Of a stretch of DNA of 64,000 nt, positions 28,873-38,299 are shown piece after piece (position 1 is the stretch's first letter; the number at the start of each line of letters is the position of its first letter). The notes under the pieces are model-generated. The model saw nothing but the letters and a program-made list of their open reading frames with translations. It ran no database searches and was not told the DNA's origin. Source of the DNA: Candidatus Hydrogenedentota bacterium (GTDB lineage: Bacteria; Hydrogenedentota; Hydrogenedentia; Hydrogenedentales; JAEUWI01); assembly GCA_019637335.1 (NCBI GenBank), contig JAHBVV010000022.1, forward strand, positions 58,686-122,685. Direction: 5' to 3'. Position numbers and translations under genes: made by a program.

Positions 28873-29609
28873 GGCTCTTCGACGTAGTCCAACGCGGTTT
28901 CATTCTCGTAAAGCGGAAAAATGGTCAAATATCGCTCTTTTGCGGCGCGCCGGATCGCCTTCACCAGCCTGAGAGATAGAAACAACAACAGAGCAAAGCC
29001 ACCCGCGGCCAGCCACAAGCGCCCGGTTGTCAACGCCGCGAACAAGGCGATACCGAGTATGGGAAGCACACCGCTGACCGTTGCAAGAAAGACGATCGGC
29101 AAACGCTGGTTTGCCGCCAGCCACGCCTGCACCTGCGTCCGGCTGACGTGCGGCCACCACCACGCATAGAGCGGATCCAGGAAATCGCGCTCCAGGCGCC
29201 GGAATTTAACTCCTTCGCAACCGATCTGAACCTGCTCGCCGTTCTCCAGCACCACCACGGGCGGCCCCTCCCGCAGCCCCACGCATTCCCGGAACTTGAT
29301 GTATCGCGTCCGCCCGCGATAATGGTGAATAGCGAGCGTCCGCGAATTCGCAAGCAGCGCGACCGGCATGGCCTTCTTGAACCAGATGGTGTGCACGCGC
29401 AGCGCGCCCTGGATAAGCCCCAGGAATCCACCCAGAAGCGACATCCCGCCCCCGACGAAGTCTCGCCATAGAGAATCAAGCCCCGCGCCCGACACCAATA
29501 CCAGGATGATGGGGGCGAGGAATAATATCGGAAGCACCGTGGACATCGCCAGGACCGGCCCGTAAACGACAGCGGCCCACGCCCACGGGCCCGGTTTAAT
29601 CTTCAACAT
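28848..29609 (-). CDS. Hypothetical multi-pass membrane protein
   Basis: Not assigned to a family. The 253-residue product has about four membrane helices: two near residues 8-42 (VYGPVLAMSTVLPILFLAPIILVLV) and two near 178-212 (LPIVFLATVSGVLPILGIALFAAL, LWLAAGGFALLLFLSL). Between them lies a soluble segment with alternating strands (VHTIWFKKAMPVALLANSRTLAIHHYRGRTRYIKF...VVVLENGEQVQI) that resembles a PH-like fold. Its end overlaps the zinc-ribbon gene. The role is unknown. Confidence 0.55.
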   Translation of the reverse strand: MLKIKPGPWAWAAVVYGPVLAMSTVLPILFLAPIILVLVSGAGLDSLWRDFVGGGMSLLGGFLGLIQGALRVHTIWFKKAMPVALLANSRTLAIHHYRGRTRYIKFRECVGLREGPPVVVLENGEQVQIGCEGVKFRRLERDFLDPLYAWWWPHVSRTQVQAWLAANQRLPIVFLATVSGVLPILGIALFAALTTGRLWLAAGGFALLLFLSLRLVKAIRRAAKERYLTIFPLYENETALDYVEEPCPEPADS

Positions 29610-29847
29610 AAGCAGCCTCCGGAATCAGGTCGGATTGCGAATCGGGCGGCGATGATACCCCCCGAAAATGAAGTGCATTTCCGCTGTACATATCAACTCC
29701 CTGCGTGGTACTGCCTTTCAACATGGTAATCCATTCTCCCGAAAACCGCAATACCCCCGGCGCCCGAACTCGGGGTTGTAACGCCGCCCCGCAAATACTA
29801 CAATCGAGGCTTCGAAGCAACGACACCGCACCGGATGGGAGCGTACC

Positions 29848-31254
29848 ATGCGCAGAAGAGAATTCCTTGCAAGCGTCGGCCTGGGAGGGCTGGCCCTCGG
29901 GGCCCTGAACACCCCCGCGAAGGCCCAGGCGAGGCCCAACATCATCTACATCATGGCCGACGACCTCGGCTATGGCGACCTGGGCTGTTACGGCCAGAAG
30001 GATATCCAGACGCCCAATATCGACCGCCTGGCCGCCGAAGGTGTCAAGTTCACGCAGCACTACGCCGGCAGCACGGTATGCGCGCCCAGCCGCTGCGTGC
30101 TGATGACGGGCCTGCACACGGGCCGCTCTCATATCCGGGGCAACAAGCGCGTCAACCTGCGCCCCGAAGACGTGACCATCGCCGAAATCCTCAAGAGCGC
30201 GGGCTACGCCACCGGCCAGGCCGGCAAGTGGGGGCTCGGCATCGAAGGGGAGGAGGGCGTCCCCACCCGCAAGGGATTTGACTATTTCTTCGGCTACCTC
30301 GACCAGGGCCACGCCCACAACTACTACCCGACCTTCCTGATCGAGAACGAACGGCGCATCGAGCTGGACAACGTCGTGCCCGAACCGAAGGAATCCGGCG
30401 CGGGCGTGGCCACGGAGAAGCGCACCTACAGCCACGATCTTATCGCCCAGGCCGGCCTCGATTTTGTGCGCCGCAGCCACGCGCAGCCCTTCTTCCTTTA
30501 CTGGTCGCTCACGCTCCCCCACGCAAACAACGAAGCCGGCAAGGATGGGATGGAGGTTCCGGATCAGGGACCGTACAAGGACAAGCCCTGGCCGGAGAAC
30601 AAAAAGAACATGGCCGCCATGGTCACGTGGATGGACCGCGACGTCGGCCGCCTCCTCGACCTGCTGGACGAACTGGGCATCGCGGACAACACGCTGATCC
30701 TCTTCACGAGCGACAACGGCCCCCACCGGGAAGGGGGCAACGATCCGGAATGGTTCGACAGCAACGGCCCCCTGCGCGGCATCAAGCGCGATCTGTACGA
30801 GGGCGGCATCCGCGTGCCCATGCTCGCGCGCTGGCCCAGGGGCATCCCGGCGGGCGGCGTGACCGACCACATTTCCTGCTTCCAGGATTTCCTGCCCACC
30901 GCCGCGGAACTCGCGGGGGCGCCCGTTCCGGACGGCCTCGACGGCATCTCGTATGTGAACGCCATGACCGGCCAGCCCGGCCAGCAGGCCCACGATTACC
31001 TTTACTGGGAGTTCACAGAGCAGGGTGGAAAACAGGCCGTCCGCGAAGGCGACTGGAAGGCCGTGCGCCTCGACGTCTCGGAGAACCCCGACGCCCCGCT
31101 GGAGCTCTACAACCTGGCGAATGACCTCGGCGAGGAAAACAACATCGCGGAGGAACACCCGGATATCGTCGCGCGCCTGGCGGGGCATATGGCGGCGTCC
31201 CACACGCCATCGGAACTGTTCCCGCTCTTCGCCTCCGAACGAAAGGGCCAGTAG
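29848..31254 (+). CDS. Tat-exported arylsulfatase
   Basis: A sulfatase of 468 residues that hydrolyses sulfate esters. The N-terminus RRREFLASVGLGGLALGALNT is a twin-arginine signal. The first strand holds the metal ligands PNIIYIMADDLGYGDLGCYG; the formylglycine motif is CAPSR at residues 78-82 (Cys78, modified by a sulfatase-activating enzyme); TGLHTGRSHIRGN follows, and FTSDNGPHREGG provides the second metal site. The length fits the alkaline-phosphatase-superfamily sulfatases. It precedes the PhoD-like gene by 3 bases, so they form an operon. The substrate is unknown; such genes often act on sulfated polysaccharides. Confidence 0.93.
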   Translation: MRRREFLASVGLGGLALGALNTPAKAQARPNIIYIMADDLGYGDLGCYGQKDIQTPNIDRLAAEGVKFTQHYAGSTVCAPSRCVLMTGLHTGRSHIRGNKRVNLRPEDVTIAEILKSAGYATGQAGKWGLGIEGEEGVPTRKGFDYFFGYLDQGHAHNYYPTFLIENERRIELDNVVPEPKESGAGVATEKRTYSHDLIAQAGLDFVRRSHAQPFFLYWSLTLPHANNEAGKDGMEVPDQGPYKDKPWPENKKNMAAMVTWMDRDVGRLLDLLDELGIADNTLILFTSDNGPHREGGNDPEWFDSNGPLRGIKRDLYEGGIRVPMLARWPRGIPAGGVTDHISCFQDFLPTAAELAGAPVPDGLDGISYVNAMTGQPGQQAHDYLYWEFTEQGGKQAVREGDWKAVRLDVSENPDAPLELYNLANDLGEENNIAEEHPDIVARLAGHMAASHTPSELFPLFASERKGQ

Positions 31255-31257
31255 ATT

Positions 31258-33084
31258 TTGAATCGATTGCGCTTTCTCTCCATTCTCGCGGCCGCCGCAC
31301 TGTTGGCGCTGGGTTGGGCCCTCCCCGCGCCCGCCCAGGATCCCGCGCCCCAACGCCAGGGACCGCCGCCCATTGTTCAGTACGATGCCGATGACGTCTT
31401 CTGCTTCGCGCTCTACACCGTGCAGGACCGCGTGCTGAAGCTCACCGCACAGCTCTACCCGCTCCCCGACGGGGCCGACCATACCGTCCGTCTCGAAATC
31501 GATAGGGACGGCGCGTGGACCGAGATCGCCTCAACCCAGGTCGTGAATCCGGGTTGGACCGCGCCCTTCCGCGTGGAGAAGTGGGACCACACCCGCGACT
31601 GGAACTATCGCGTGGTCCATGGCGACGCGTCGTATGCCGGCCGTATCCGGAAGGATCCCGTCGATAAAGACGAGATCATCGTCGCCGCGTTTACGGGCAA
31701 TTCCAACCGCGAACGCGAAATGAAGCCCGACATCATCGCCAACATCCAGGCGCAGGACCCCGATCTGCTCTTCTTTTCCGGCGATCAATCCTACGATCAC
31801 AAACGCCATTACGAGGCCTGGCTCCTCTTCGGCCAGCAGTTCGGCGAGATTATCCGCGACCGCCCCACGATCGCCATCCCCGACGACCACGATGTCGGCC
31901 AGGGCAACATCTGGGGCGCGGGGGGGAAGGTCTCCGAAACACCGGCCGGCCACGACGGCGGCTACTTCATGCCGGTCGAGTACGTGAACGAAGTCCAGCG
32001 CGCGCAGACCAGCCACCTGCCCGATCCCTTCGATCCCGCGCCCATCGAGCGCGGCATCACGGTCTACTATACCTCGCTCAATGTCGGCGGAGTCGATTTC
32101 GCCATCATCGAGGACCGCAAGTTCAAATCCGGCCCGCAGGGACTCGTCCCCGAACAAGGCCCGCGCCCGGATCACATTACCGATCCCGATTTCGATCCCC
32201 TGCTGGCGGATGTGGAAGGCGCCGACCTCCTCGGCGAGCGCCAGCTCCACTTTCTCGACGTCTGGGGCCGGGACTGGGAGAAGGCCGATATGAAGGCCGT
32301 GCTCTCGCAAACGGTCTTCGCGAACGCCGCGCACCTCCACGGCAAGGACGCAGAACGCCTGATCGCGGACCTCGATTCGAACGGCTGGCCCCAGACCGGG
32401 CGCCGCAAGGCCCTGGAAGCCATCCGAAAGCCCTTTGCCTTCATGATCGGCGGCGACCAGCACCTCGCCACCGTCATCCACCATGGAACCGAGGATTGGA
32501 ACGACGCCGGCTATTCCTTCTGCGTACCCTCCATCTCCAACTACTACGGACGCTGGTGGAAGCCCCTGGAACCGCCGGTGAACCATCCCGGCGGCCCCCT
32601 GCCCGACACCGGCCAGTACTACGACGGCCTGCGCAACAAGATCACCATGCTCGCCTACGCCAACCCGACGGACGATAACTATCAGGCCGCCGGATATGGT
32701 ATCGTACGCTTCAACAAGAAGGATCGCAGCATTACGATGGAATGCTGGCCGCGATTCGTCGATGTGACCCAGCCGGACGCCCAACAGCACCCCGGCTGGC
32801 CCATCACCATCGCCCAGGAAGACAACTACGCCCGCGAGGCGGCCGCGTGGCTGCCTGTAATCACGGGCGCTCCCGGCCAGAGGCCCGTGGTCCAGGTCGT
32901 TGACGAGGAAACCGGCGAAATCGTGTATACGATCCGCGTCAAGGGCCTTCCCTGGCAGCCGAAGGTCTTCAAGGAAGGCAAGTACACCCTGAATCTGGCT
33001 GATGGAAGCCGGAAGGCCACCATAAACGGCCTGGTTGGCGTAACGGAACAATCCCAGGCCGGAGCGCTTCCCCTGAGCTGGTAA
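31258..33084 (+). CDS. PhoD-like metallophosphatase
   Basis: A secreted 608-residue protein with a leader of FLSILAAAALLALGWALPAPAQ and a PhoD-like fold. Motifs include VAAFTGNSNRE, DLLFFSGDQSYDHKRHYEAW, AIPDDHDVGQGNIWG (metal-binding Asp-Asp-His-Asp), GVDFAIIEDRKFKSGP, FMIGGDQHLATVIHHG, and YYGRWWKPLEPP. The start is a TTG 3 bases after the sulfatase stop, giving tight coupling and probable joint expression. PhoD-type enzymes are phosphodiesterases/alkaline phosphatases; together with the sulfatase this suggests scavenging of esterified substrates, which is inferred. Confidence 0.85.
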   Translation: MNRLRFLSILAAAALLALGWALPAPAQDPAPQRQGPPPIVQYDADDVFCFALYTVQDRVLKLTAQLYPLPDGADHTVRLEIDRDGAWTEIASTQVVNPGWTAPFRVEKWDHTRDWNYRVVHGDASYAGRIRKDPVDKDEIIVAAFTGNSNREREMKPDIIANIQAQDPDLLFFSGDQSYDHKRHYEAWLLFGQQFGEIIRDRPTIAIPDDHDVGQGNIWGAGGKVSETPAGHDGGYFMPVEYVNEVQRAQTSHLPDPFDPAPIERGITVYYTSLNVGGVDFAIIEDRKFKSGPQGLVPEQGPRPDHITDPDFDPLLADVEGADLLGERQLHFLDVWGRDWEKADMKAVLSQTVFANAAHLHGKDAERLIADLDSNGWPQTGRRKALEAIRKPFAFMIGGDQHLATVIHHGTEDWNDAGYSFCVPSISNYYGRWWKPLEPPVNHPGGPLPDTGQYYDGLRNKITMLAYANPTDDNYQAAGYGIVRFNKKDRSITMECWPRFVDVTQPDAQQHPGWPITIAQEDNYAREAAAWLPVITGAPGQRPVVQVVDEETGEIVYTIRVKGLPWQPKVFKEGKYTLNLADGSRKATINGLVGVTEQSQAGALPLSW

Positions 33085-33138
33085 TGCCGCCCCGATTCAT
33101 GCAAACCCAAACGACCGCGCTGGAAAGACCGAAACCGA

Positions 33139-34266
33139 ATGCCCGATAAACTTCGAACCGTGGGGATCCTTACCTCCGGCGGCGACTGCCCCGGCCTGAA
33201 CGCGGTAATTCGCGCAATCACAAAGACGCTCACCCCGGAAGGCACGGAAATTTTCGGCTTCCTCGAAGGGTTCAACGGCCTCGTGGAAAACCGCTACATC
33301 CGCCTGACCGACGCCGACACCAGCGGCCTGCTCACGGTGGGCGGGACCGTGTTGAAGACCAGCCGCAACAAGCCCCACAAGATGCCCGCGGCCGACGGCG
33401 GCACGCGCGACATGACGGGCGCGGCCATCGAAACCTACCGCCGCATGCGCCTCGACTGCCTGTTTTGCCTGGGCGGCGGCGGCACGCAGAAAAACGCCTA
33501 CCACCTCATGAAGGAAGGCGGCATCAACGTCATCACGGCCCCGAAGACCATCGACAATGACGTGTGGGGCACCGACACCTGTTTCGGGTTCGATACCGGC
33601 ATGTACATCGCCACGGAGGCGATTGACCGGCTCCACACCACCGCCAGCAGCCACCACCGCGTCATGGTGGTCGATATCATGGGCCACAATTCCGGGTGGT
33701 TGGCGCTCGGCGCGGGCATCGCCGGGGGCGCGGACGTCATCCTCATCCCCGAGATCCCCTACGACCTCGACGTCGTGGCGCAATCCCTCCTCGCGCGCAT
33801 GCGCCGCGGCAAGATGTTTAGCATCGTGGCCGTCGCCGAAGGCGCCCACTCCAAAGCCGAGGCCGCCCAGCTGGAAGAAGAGGGCGGCAAGAAAAAGAAG
33901 AAGAAAGGCTCCAGCGAACTGGAGCATATTAAGGAGCCGGTGAGCGCCATTCTCGCCGAACACCTCGAAGACGTCACGGGCCTCGAAACCCGCGTCACGT
34001 CACTCGGCCACCTCCAGCGCGGCGGCATCCCCACGCCCACCGATCGCCTCCTCTGCACCAAGTTCGGCACCCACGCCGCCGATCTCGCCCTCAACGGCCA
34101 GTTCGGATGCATGGTCGCCAAGCGCGGCGAGGAATTCGCCGCCGTACCGCTCGAAGAAGTCGTCGGTAAGAAGCGCCTGGTGACGCTCGACCACCCCTGG
34201 GTGCGCGCCGCCCGCGACGTATCCGTATGCTTCGGCGATGTCATCCCCAAGGGTCTGGAGCACTGA
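33139..34266 (+). CDS. pfkA: 6-phosphofructokinase (ATP-type, unusual GGGGT loop)
   Basis: This 375-residue enzyme phosphorylates fructose-6-phosphate in glycolysis. The N-terminus reads [18 protein letters not shown], the second loop [10 protein letters not shown] (112-119), [20 protein letters not shown] (135-154), [24 protein letters not shown], and [18 protein letters not shown]. The position usually Asp in GGDGT/GGDDT is Gly here, giving GGGGT. Lys136 in PKTIDND is the residue seen in PPi-type and some ATP-type (actinobacterial) enzymes; Gly115 at the other diagnostic site favours ATP. A lysine-rich insert ([11 protein letters not shown], about 249) is odd. It is monocistronic, just after the PhoD-like gene. 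Confidence 0.88.
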   Translation: MPDKLRTVGILTSGGDCPGLNAVIRAITKTLTPEGTEIFGFLEGFNGLVENRYIRLTDADTSGLLTVGGTVLKTSRNKPHKMPAADGGTRDMTGAAIETYRRMRLDCLFCLGGGGTQKNAYHLMKEGGINVITAPKTIDNDVWGTDTCFGFDTGMYIATEAIDRLHTTASSHHRVMVVDIMGHNSGWLALGAGIAGGADVILIPEIPYDLDVVAQSLLARMRRGKMFSIVAVAEGAHSKAEAAQLEEEGGKKKKKKGSSELEHIKEPVSAILAEHLEDVTGLETRVTSLGHLQRGGIPTPTDRLLCTKFGTHAADLALNGQFGCMVAKRGEEFAAVPLEEVVGKKRLVTLDHPWVRAARDVSVCFGDVIPKGLEH

Positions 34267-34293
34267 CGCGCCACGCGCCGCGGTAACCGCGCC

Positions 34294-34614
34294 TCAGGCG
34301 GGCGATGCGAGCTTCAGCCCGAGGATACCGGCGAGAATCAGGCCGATGCACCCGATGCGCGCAAGCGTCGCGGGCTCGCCGAACAGCGCCATCCCCAGCA
34401 GCGCCGTGCCCGCCGCGCCAATACCTGTCCACACGGCGTATGCGGTGCCCACCGGCAGCGCCTTCATCGCCGCCGCCAGCAGGTAGAAGCTCATCGCCAT
34501 GGTGACCAGCGTAAACAGCGATGGCCACAGCCGGGTGAATCCCTCGGAATACTTCAGGCCGACCGCCCAGCAGATCTCCAGCAGGCCGGCGGCCAGGAGC
34601 AGTAACCACTGCAT
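34294..34614 (-). CDS. SMR-family exporter, Gdx/SugE type
   Basis: A four-helix small multidrug resistance family transporter of 106 residues. [22 protein letters not shown] carries the essential membrane Glu and the SugE/Gdx signature, and [22 protein letters not shown] is the second conserved block. The Gdx subgroup exports guanidinium; others export quaternary ammonium compounds. No guanidine riboswitch was found upstream. It lies between two larger genes with a 27-base gap to pfkA (convergent). Confidence 0.88.
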   Translation of the reverse strand: MQWLLLLAAGLLEICWAVGLKYSEGFTRLWPSLFTLVTMAMSFYLLAAAMKALPVGTAYAVWTGIGAAGTALLGMALFGEPATLARIGCIGLILAGILGLKLASPA

Positions 34615-34687
34615 TCAGCAAATCCTTCTGCGCCCGCGCGCCGGCGGGCTGGAAAGAGAAATGGGGAGGGAAAGCGGATGGGCGCGC

Positions 34688-37600
34688 TCAGCCGAGCGGC
34701 GGATCGCCGCCGCGCTCCACCGGAAGCGAAGCCCGGATCGACCGGACATGAACATCGCGCTGCGGAAACGGAATCTCGACGCCGTGCTTCCGGAAAGCCT
34801 CGTCGATGCCCGTCAGCATCGCGTCCTTTATCGCCAGGAAGGAGTCCAGGTCCGGGCTGTGCACCCGCAGTTCGAAGTCGAGCGAACTGTCTCCGAATCC
34901 CTGGAAATACACCGCTGGAGCCGGGTCCTTGAGCACGCGCTCGTTCTTTTCCGCGACCTCCAGCATCAGGCGCCGGGCCAGCGCCGTGTCGGAACCATAC
35001 GCAATGCCGATCGGAATCTCCACGCGCAACACCTGATCGGACAGCGTCCAGTTGATCAGGCGGCTGGTCACGAATTCCTTGTTCGGAACAATAAGTTCCT
35101 GCCGGTTAAAAGCCGTAATCCAGGTCGCTCGAATACGGATCTTCGAGACGGTCCCGCTGATCTCGCCGACCGTCACGGTGTCCCCAACGCGGATTGGCCG
35201 CTCGAACAAGATAATGATTCCGGAAACGAGGTTCGCGAAGATTTCCTGCAAGCCAAAGCCGAGGCCCAGCCCGACCGCCGCTACGAGCCATTGCACCCGC
35301 GACCAGCCAATGCCGATCGAGTTAAACGCCCACACCAGACCCGCGATGGCCAGCACGTAACCGATTATCATGTTGATTGCGTACCGCTCCCCGGCGATCA
35401 GGGGCATTCGCTGCAGCAATACGATCTCCACCAGCCCCGGCAGGTTCTGCACCGCAATAAACGTCACCGCGAGGATGAACAGGAACACCGCCACATCCCG
35501 CAGGGTGATCGGCCCGCTCTGGCCCGACACGGATCCCGGTTCCGCGAGCGCCGGTACGGTCCCGACGGCCCCTGTGGGCATGGGCGGCGCCGGCGTTTCC
35601 GCCGCCGTTTCCGCCGCCGGCCACAGCTCCACGCGATCGAGCGCGCCCAGCGCCGGCAGCGTTTCCGACCAGACCACCCAGATGCACGCCGCCAGCGCGA
35701 TTGCGAATCCGCTCCAGATTACCCGGGTCGCCTGGGTATCGACGCGGTCCAGATCGATTCCTTCATGCGGGCTGGCGGTCTCAATATCGCTGGAAGATCC
35801 CCGCATGGCCTCCAGGCGTCCCCGCGCGCGCGTGCGGGCCAGCCTGCGGCGCGCCATCAGCACCGAACGGGTCACGATTTGGAGCAGGACCATCAGGCAG
35901 ACCGCGCTCGTCAGCGTGCTGTGAACCTTCGTCGTGAGCAGGAGCGCCGAGTAGTAATACCCGAGCACCGCCGCAACCATCAGGGCCAGCGGCGCGCCAA
36001 CCGCCAGAAAATACCAGACCCGCCGCAGCATCAGATTGCTGCGCTTGCGCGCCCGCTCGATCACGTCCAGCAATGGCCCGTGCCGGTAGCGCAGGAGCCG
36101 GTGCGCCAACACGGCCAGCGACAGCAGCGCGAGGACGAGCGAAAACCGGCCCAGCGAAACCTGCCAGGGCTGGTCCACTTGCACGTCGAAAATCGCCACG
36201 AAAACAAGCAGCGGCACGGTGATGAACTCGAAAATAAACAACTGGCGCGCGATGGAACGGCTCGGCGTCTCCGACCAGCCGAAATGCGCGATGCCGAGGC
36301 CATTGCGCCGCACCACCTCCCGGCAGAATTCCAGACTCCACAATACGAAGGCGGTGCCCGCGAGGCCGGCCCCGACCGCCCGGGTATATTCCGTGCTCGC
36401 CAGCGACGCCTCGCTCCGCCACCCGATCAGCGCGATCAGCAACGGAACGCTGGAGGAAAGCAGCACCGTGTAGAGCGCCGCGTCCAGCGTCGGCCGGATC
36501 GACATGCACCCGCGCCGTAAGGCCGCTTCCGCGCACGCCGCCAGCCGCCGCCGGAACACTCCCCGCAGCATGTTCAGCACAAGCACAAAGAGGAGGCAGG
36601 CGAGCACCTGAACCGGCGATTGAGACAAGTCGCTGAGAAGCGCATGGGCCAGCGCGCGCAGGTTCTCGCCATCGGCCAGCCAGCGAAGCCCGCGGAGGAT
36701 CCCGCTCCATTCATTCAGGCTCAGCGCCTCGCCGCTGCGCACCCAGAGCACACGCTCGCTGATGTAGTCCCGAAACTCGCGCACGGTGGCCACCAGCTGT
36801 TCCTCGCGTGAATTCAGGGACAGCAGGCGATCAAAGCACGTCTCGAAATCCTCCACCCGCCCGTCCAGCGAATCGCGGAGCACGGTATACAACTCGCTCA
36901 GCACAACGCGAATGGCTTCTATTTCGGGCTCCGTGTTGCCGGGAGCAAACTCCAGCGCACCCGACACCAGCGCATCGATATTGTAAAGCTCCCGGCGCGC
37001 CTCCTCCGCGCTAATCTGTGCGATCTGGAGTTCCGCAAGTTCTTGCTGCCGGTTCCGGATGTCCTGCTCAATGGCCCGAATATCCGGCAGGTTGCGCCGG
37101 TGCCCGCGAAGGAGCACCCCGATCACGGAACTGTTACTCGCCGCTTCCACCTTCTTCCGGAGCGACGAGAAGTCGCTTTCCAGCGTGTTGATGGTTTCGG
37201 TGACGGCGCGGATCCGCGCATCCGCCTGTTCGGTCTTCCGGAGCAGGCCGTCCGCCGCGGTTCGCGCCTCCAGCAATTCCCGAATACGCTTGGAAAGGTC
37301 CGTCGCCAGGGTCTGTATGGCCTCCGGAGCCGCGTTTTCCCGAAGCGCCGCGAGGATCTCCGTGTCGCGGACCGTTTGCCACGCCGCCGCGGCATCCCGC
37401 TGGCGGCGTTCCGCAAGAAAGCCGCGCCATGCGTCGACCGCCGCCGCCGCCTGTTCCACGTTTCGCCGCGCCCGGTCAATACGCAGCGAGAGCAGGCGCC
37501 CGCGGGCGTCGTAGCTCAGCAGTTCCTCCTCGTACGCGCGGAGCTCCATTTCGATCGCCTGGCGCCGCGCCTGCCGGAGCACCGAGGCCGCCTCGGCTAT

Positions 37601-38197
37601 TTCCACAGGCTCGCCCTCCGCCGGCGACACCGGCGGAAGCTCATCCAGCCGCTGCCGCGCCCCCGCCTGAAGGTCTGGAACCTGGCGCCGCCGCTCCGCC
37701 CGCAGGGCCGACTCGCGCTCCAGATCCGACAGCGCCGCCTGCGCCCCCGAATGCGCGCTCACCCGTTCCGCCAGCCGCAATTCGAGCTGGGTGATTGTGA
37801 GATCATCGTCTTCGGGAAGGGCCGGCGCTTCGACGGGTTGCGCCAGCTCCGCCTGGATCTCCTGCATCCGGACATCCGCGTTCTGGCGGAGGGAGGCGAA
37901 TTCGTCCCCCTTCGCCCTCCACTCCTCCGCCGCCCGGAGCTGGTCCAGCGCCTGGGTGTACATCTCGGCGATTCGCGCGTGCGTCGCTTCGTCCAGCGCC
38001 GCGTTTGCCGCCGCCTGTGCGCGCGCCTCCACGGTCGTCACCGCCAGGGCGGGCGGATCCGCCGCGGGTTCCTGGGCGCGGGAAGCGGGGGAGAGAACCA
38101 GGAAAAAGAACGCAGCGCACCAAAGCGCCCTAAATGCCCACGCATTCCAGAAAGCGCGCTGCCCGCGCGCCGTCCATTCACAAGTGTAATACGTCAT
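34688..38197 (-). CDS. Large mechanosensitive channel, MscK/MscM (KefA) type
   Basis: An inner-membrane channel of 1,169 residues. It starts with a signal peptide (ALWCAAFFFLVLSPASRA), then a long periplasmic coiled-coil region (~45-560, with heptad-like Glu/Arg/Leu repeats). Eleven or so membrane helices follow (~585-960), then the MscS domain: GLGFGLQEIFANLVSGIIILFERPIRVGDTVTVGEI (pore-lining helix 3 and beta domain) and the cytosolic cage domain ending with FPQRDVHVRSI. The order matches KefA-like MscK/MscM. The channel protects against hypo-osmotic shock. It is single; no K+-antiporter gene is adjacent. Confidence 0.9.
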   Translation of the reverse strand: MTYYTCEWTARGQRAFWNAWAFRALWCAAFFFLVLSPASRAQEPAADPPALAVTTVEARAQAAANAALDEATHARIAEMYTQALDQLRAAEEWRAKGDEFASLRQNADVRMQEIQAELAQPVEAPALPEDDDLTITQLELRLAERVSAHSGAQAALSDLERESALRAERRRQVPDLQAGARQRLDELPPVSPAEGEPVEIAEAASVLRQARRQAIEMELRAYEEELLSYDARGRLLSLRIDRARRNVEQAAAAVDAWRGFLAERRQRDAAAAWQTVRDTEILAALRENAAPEAIQTLATDLSKRIRELLEARTAADGLLRKTEQADARIRAVTETINTLESDFSSLRKKVEAASNSSVIGVLLRGHRRNLPDIRAIEQDIRNRQQELAELQIAQISAEEARRELYNIDALVSGALEFAPGNTEPEIEAIRVVLSELYTVLRDSLDGRVEDFETCFDRLLSLNSREEQLVATVREFRDYISERVLWVRSGEALSLNEWSGILRGLRWLADGENLRALAHALLSDLSQSPVQVLACLLFVLVLNMLRGVFRRRLAACAEAALRRGCMSIRPTLDAALYTVLLSSSVPLLIALIGWRSEASLASTEYTRAVGAGLAGTAFVLWSLEFCREVVRRNGLGIAHFGWSETPSRSIARQLFIFEFITVPLLVFVAIFDVQVDQPWQVSLGRFSLVLALLSLAVLAHRLLRYRHGPLLDVIERARKRSNLMLRRVWYFLAVGAPLALMVAAVLGYYYSALLLTTKVHSTLTSAVCLMVLLQIVTRSVLMARRRLARTRARGRLEAMRGSSSDIETASPHEGIDLDRVDTQATRVIWSGFAIALAACIWVVWSETLPALGALDRVELWPAAETAAETPAPPMPTGAVGTVPALAEPGSVSGQSGPITLRDVAVFLFILAVTFIAVQNLPGLVEIVLLQRMPLIAGERYAINMIIGYVLAIAGLVWAFNSIGIGWSRVQWLVAAVGLGLGFGLQEIFANLVSGIIILFERPIRVGDTVTVGEISGTVSKIRIRATWITAFNRQELIVPNKEFVTSRLINWTLSDQVLRVEIPIGIAYGSDTALARRLMLEVAEKNERVLKDPAPAVYFQGFGDSSLDFELRVHSPDLDSFLAIKDAMLTGIDEAFRKHGVEIPFPQRDVHVRSIRASLPVERGGDPPLG

Positions 38198-38299
38198 ACC
38201 ACGCAGTATATCGGCTCACGCGCGCGCGGGCAAAAAACACCCGCCAGCGCCCGCCCAAAAAACGCCTATACCCGGAGACCAAAGCCTCCCGACTGGCCG

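Noticed and set aside
29596..31482. A 628-codon open frame on the minus strand
   Set aside because: Antisense to the sulfatase with its CAPSR motif.
34615..34687. Guanidine riboswitch before the Gdx/SugE-type gene
   Set aside because: The gap is only about 70 bases and shows none of the conserved guanidine-I elements.
34499..36520. A 673-codon open frame on the plus strand
   Set aside because: Antisense to the MscK-like gene; product is Arg/Gln/His-rich and matches nothing.
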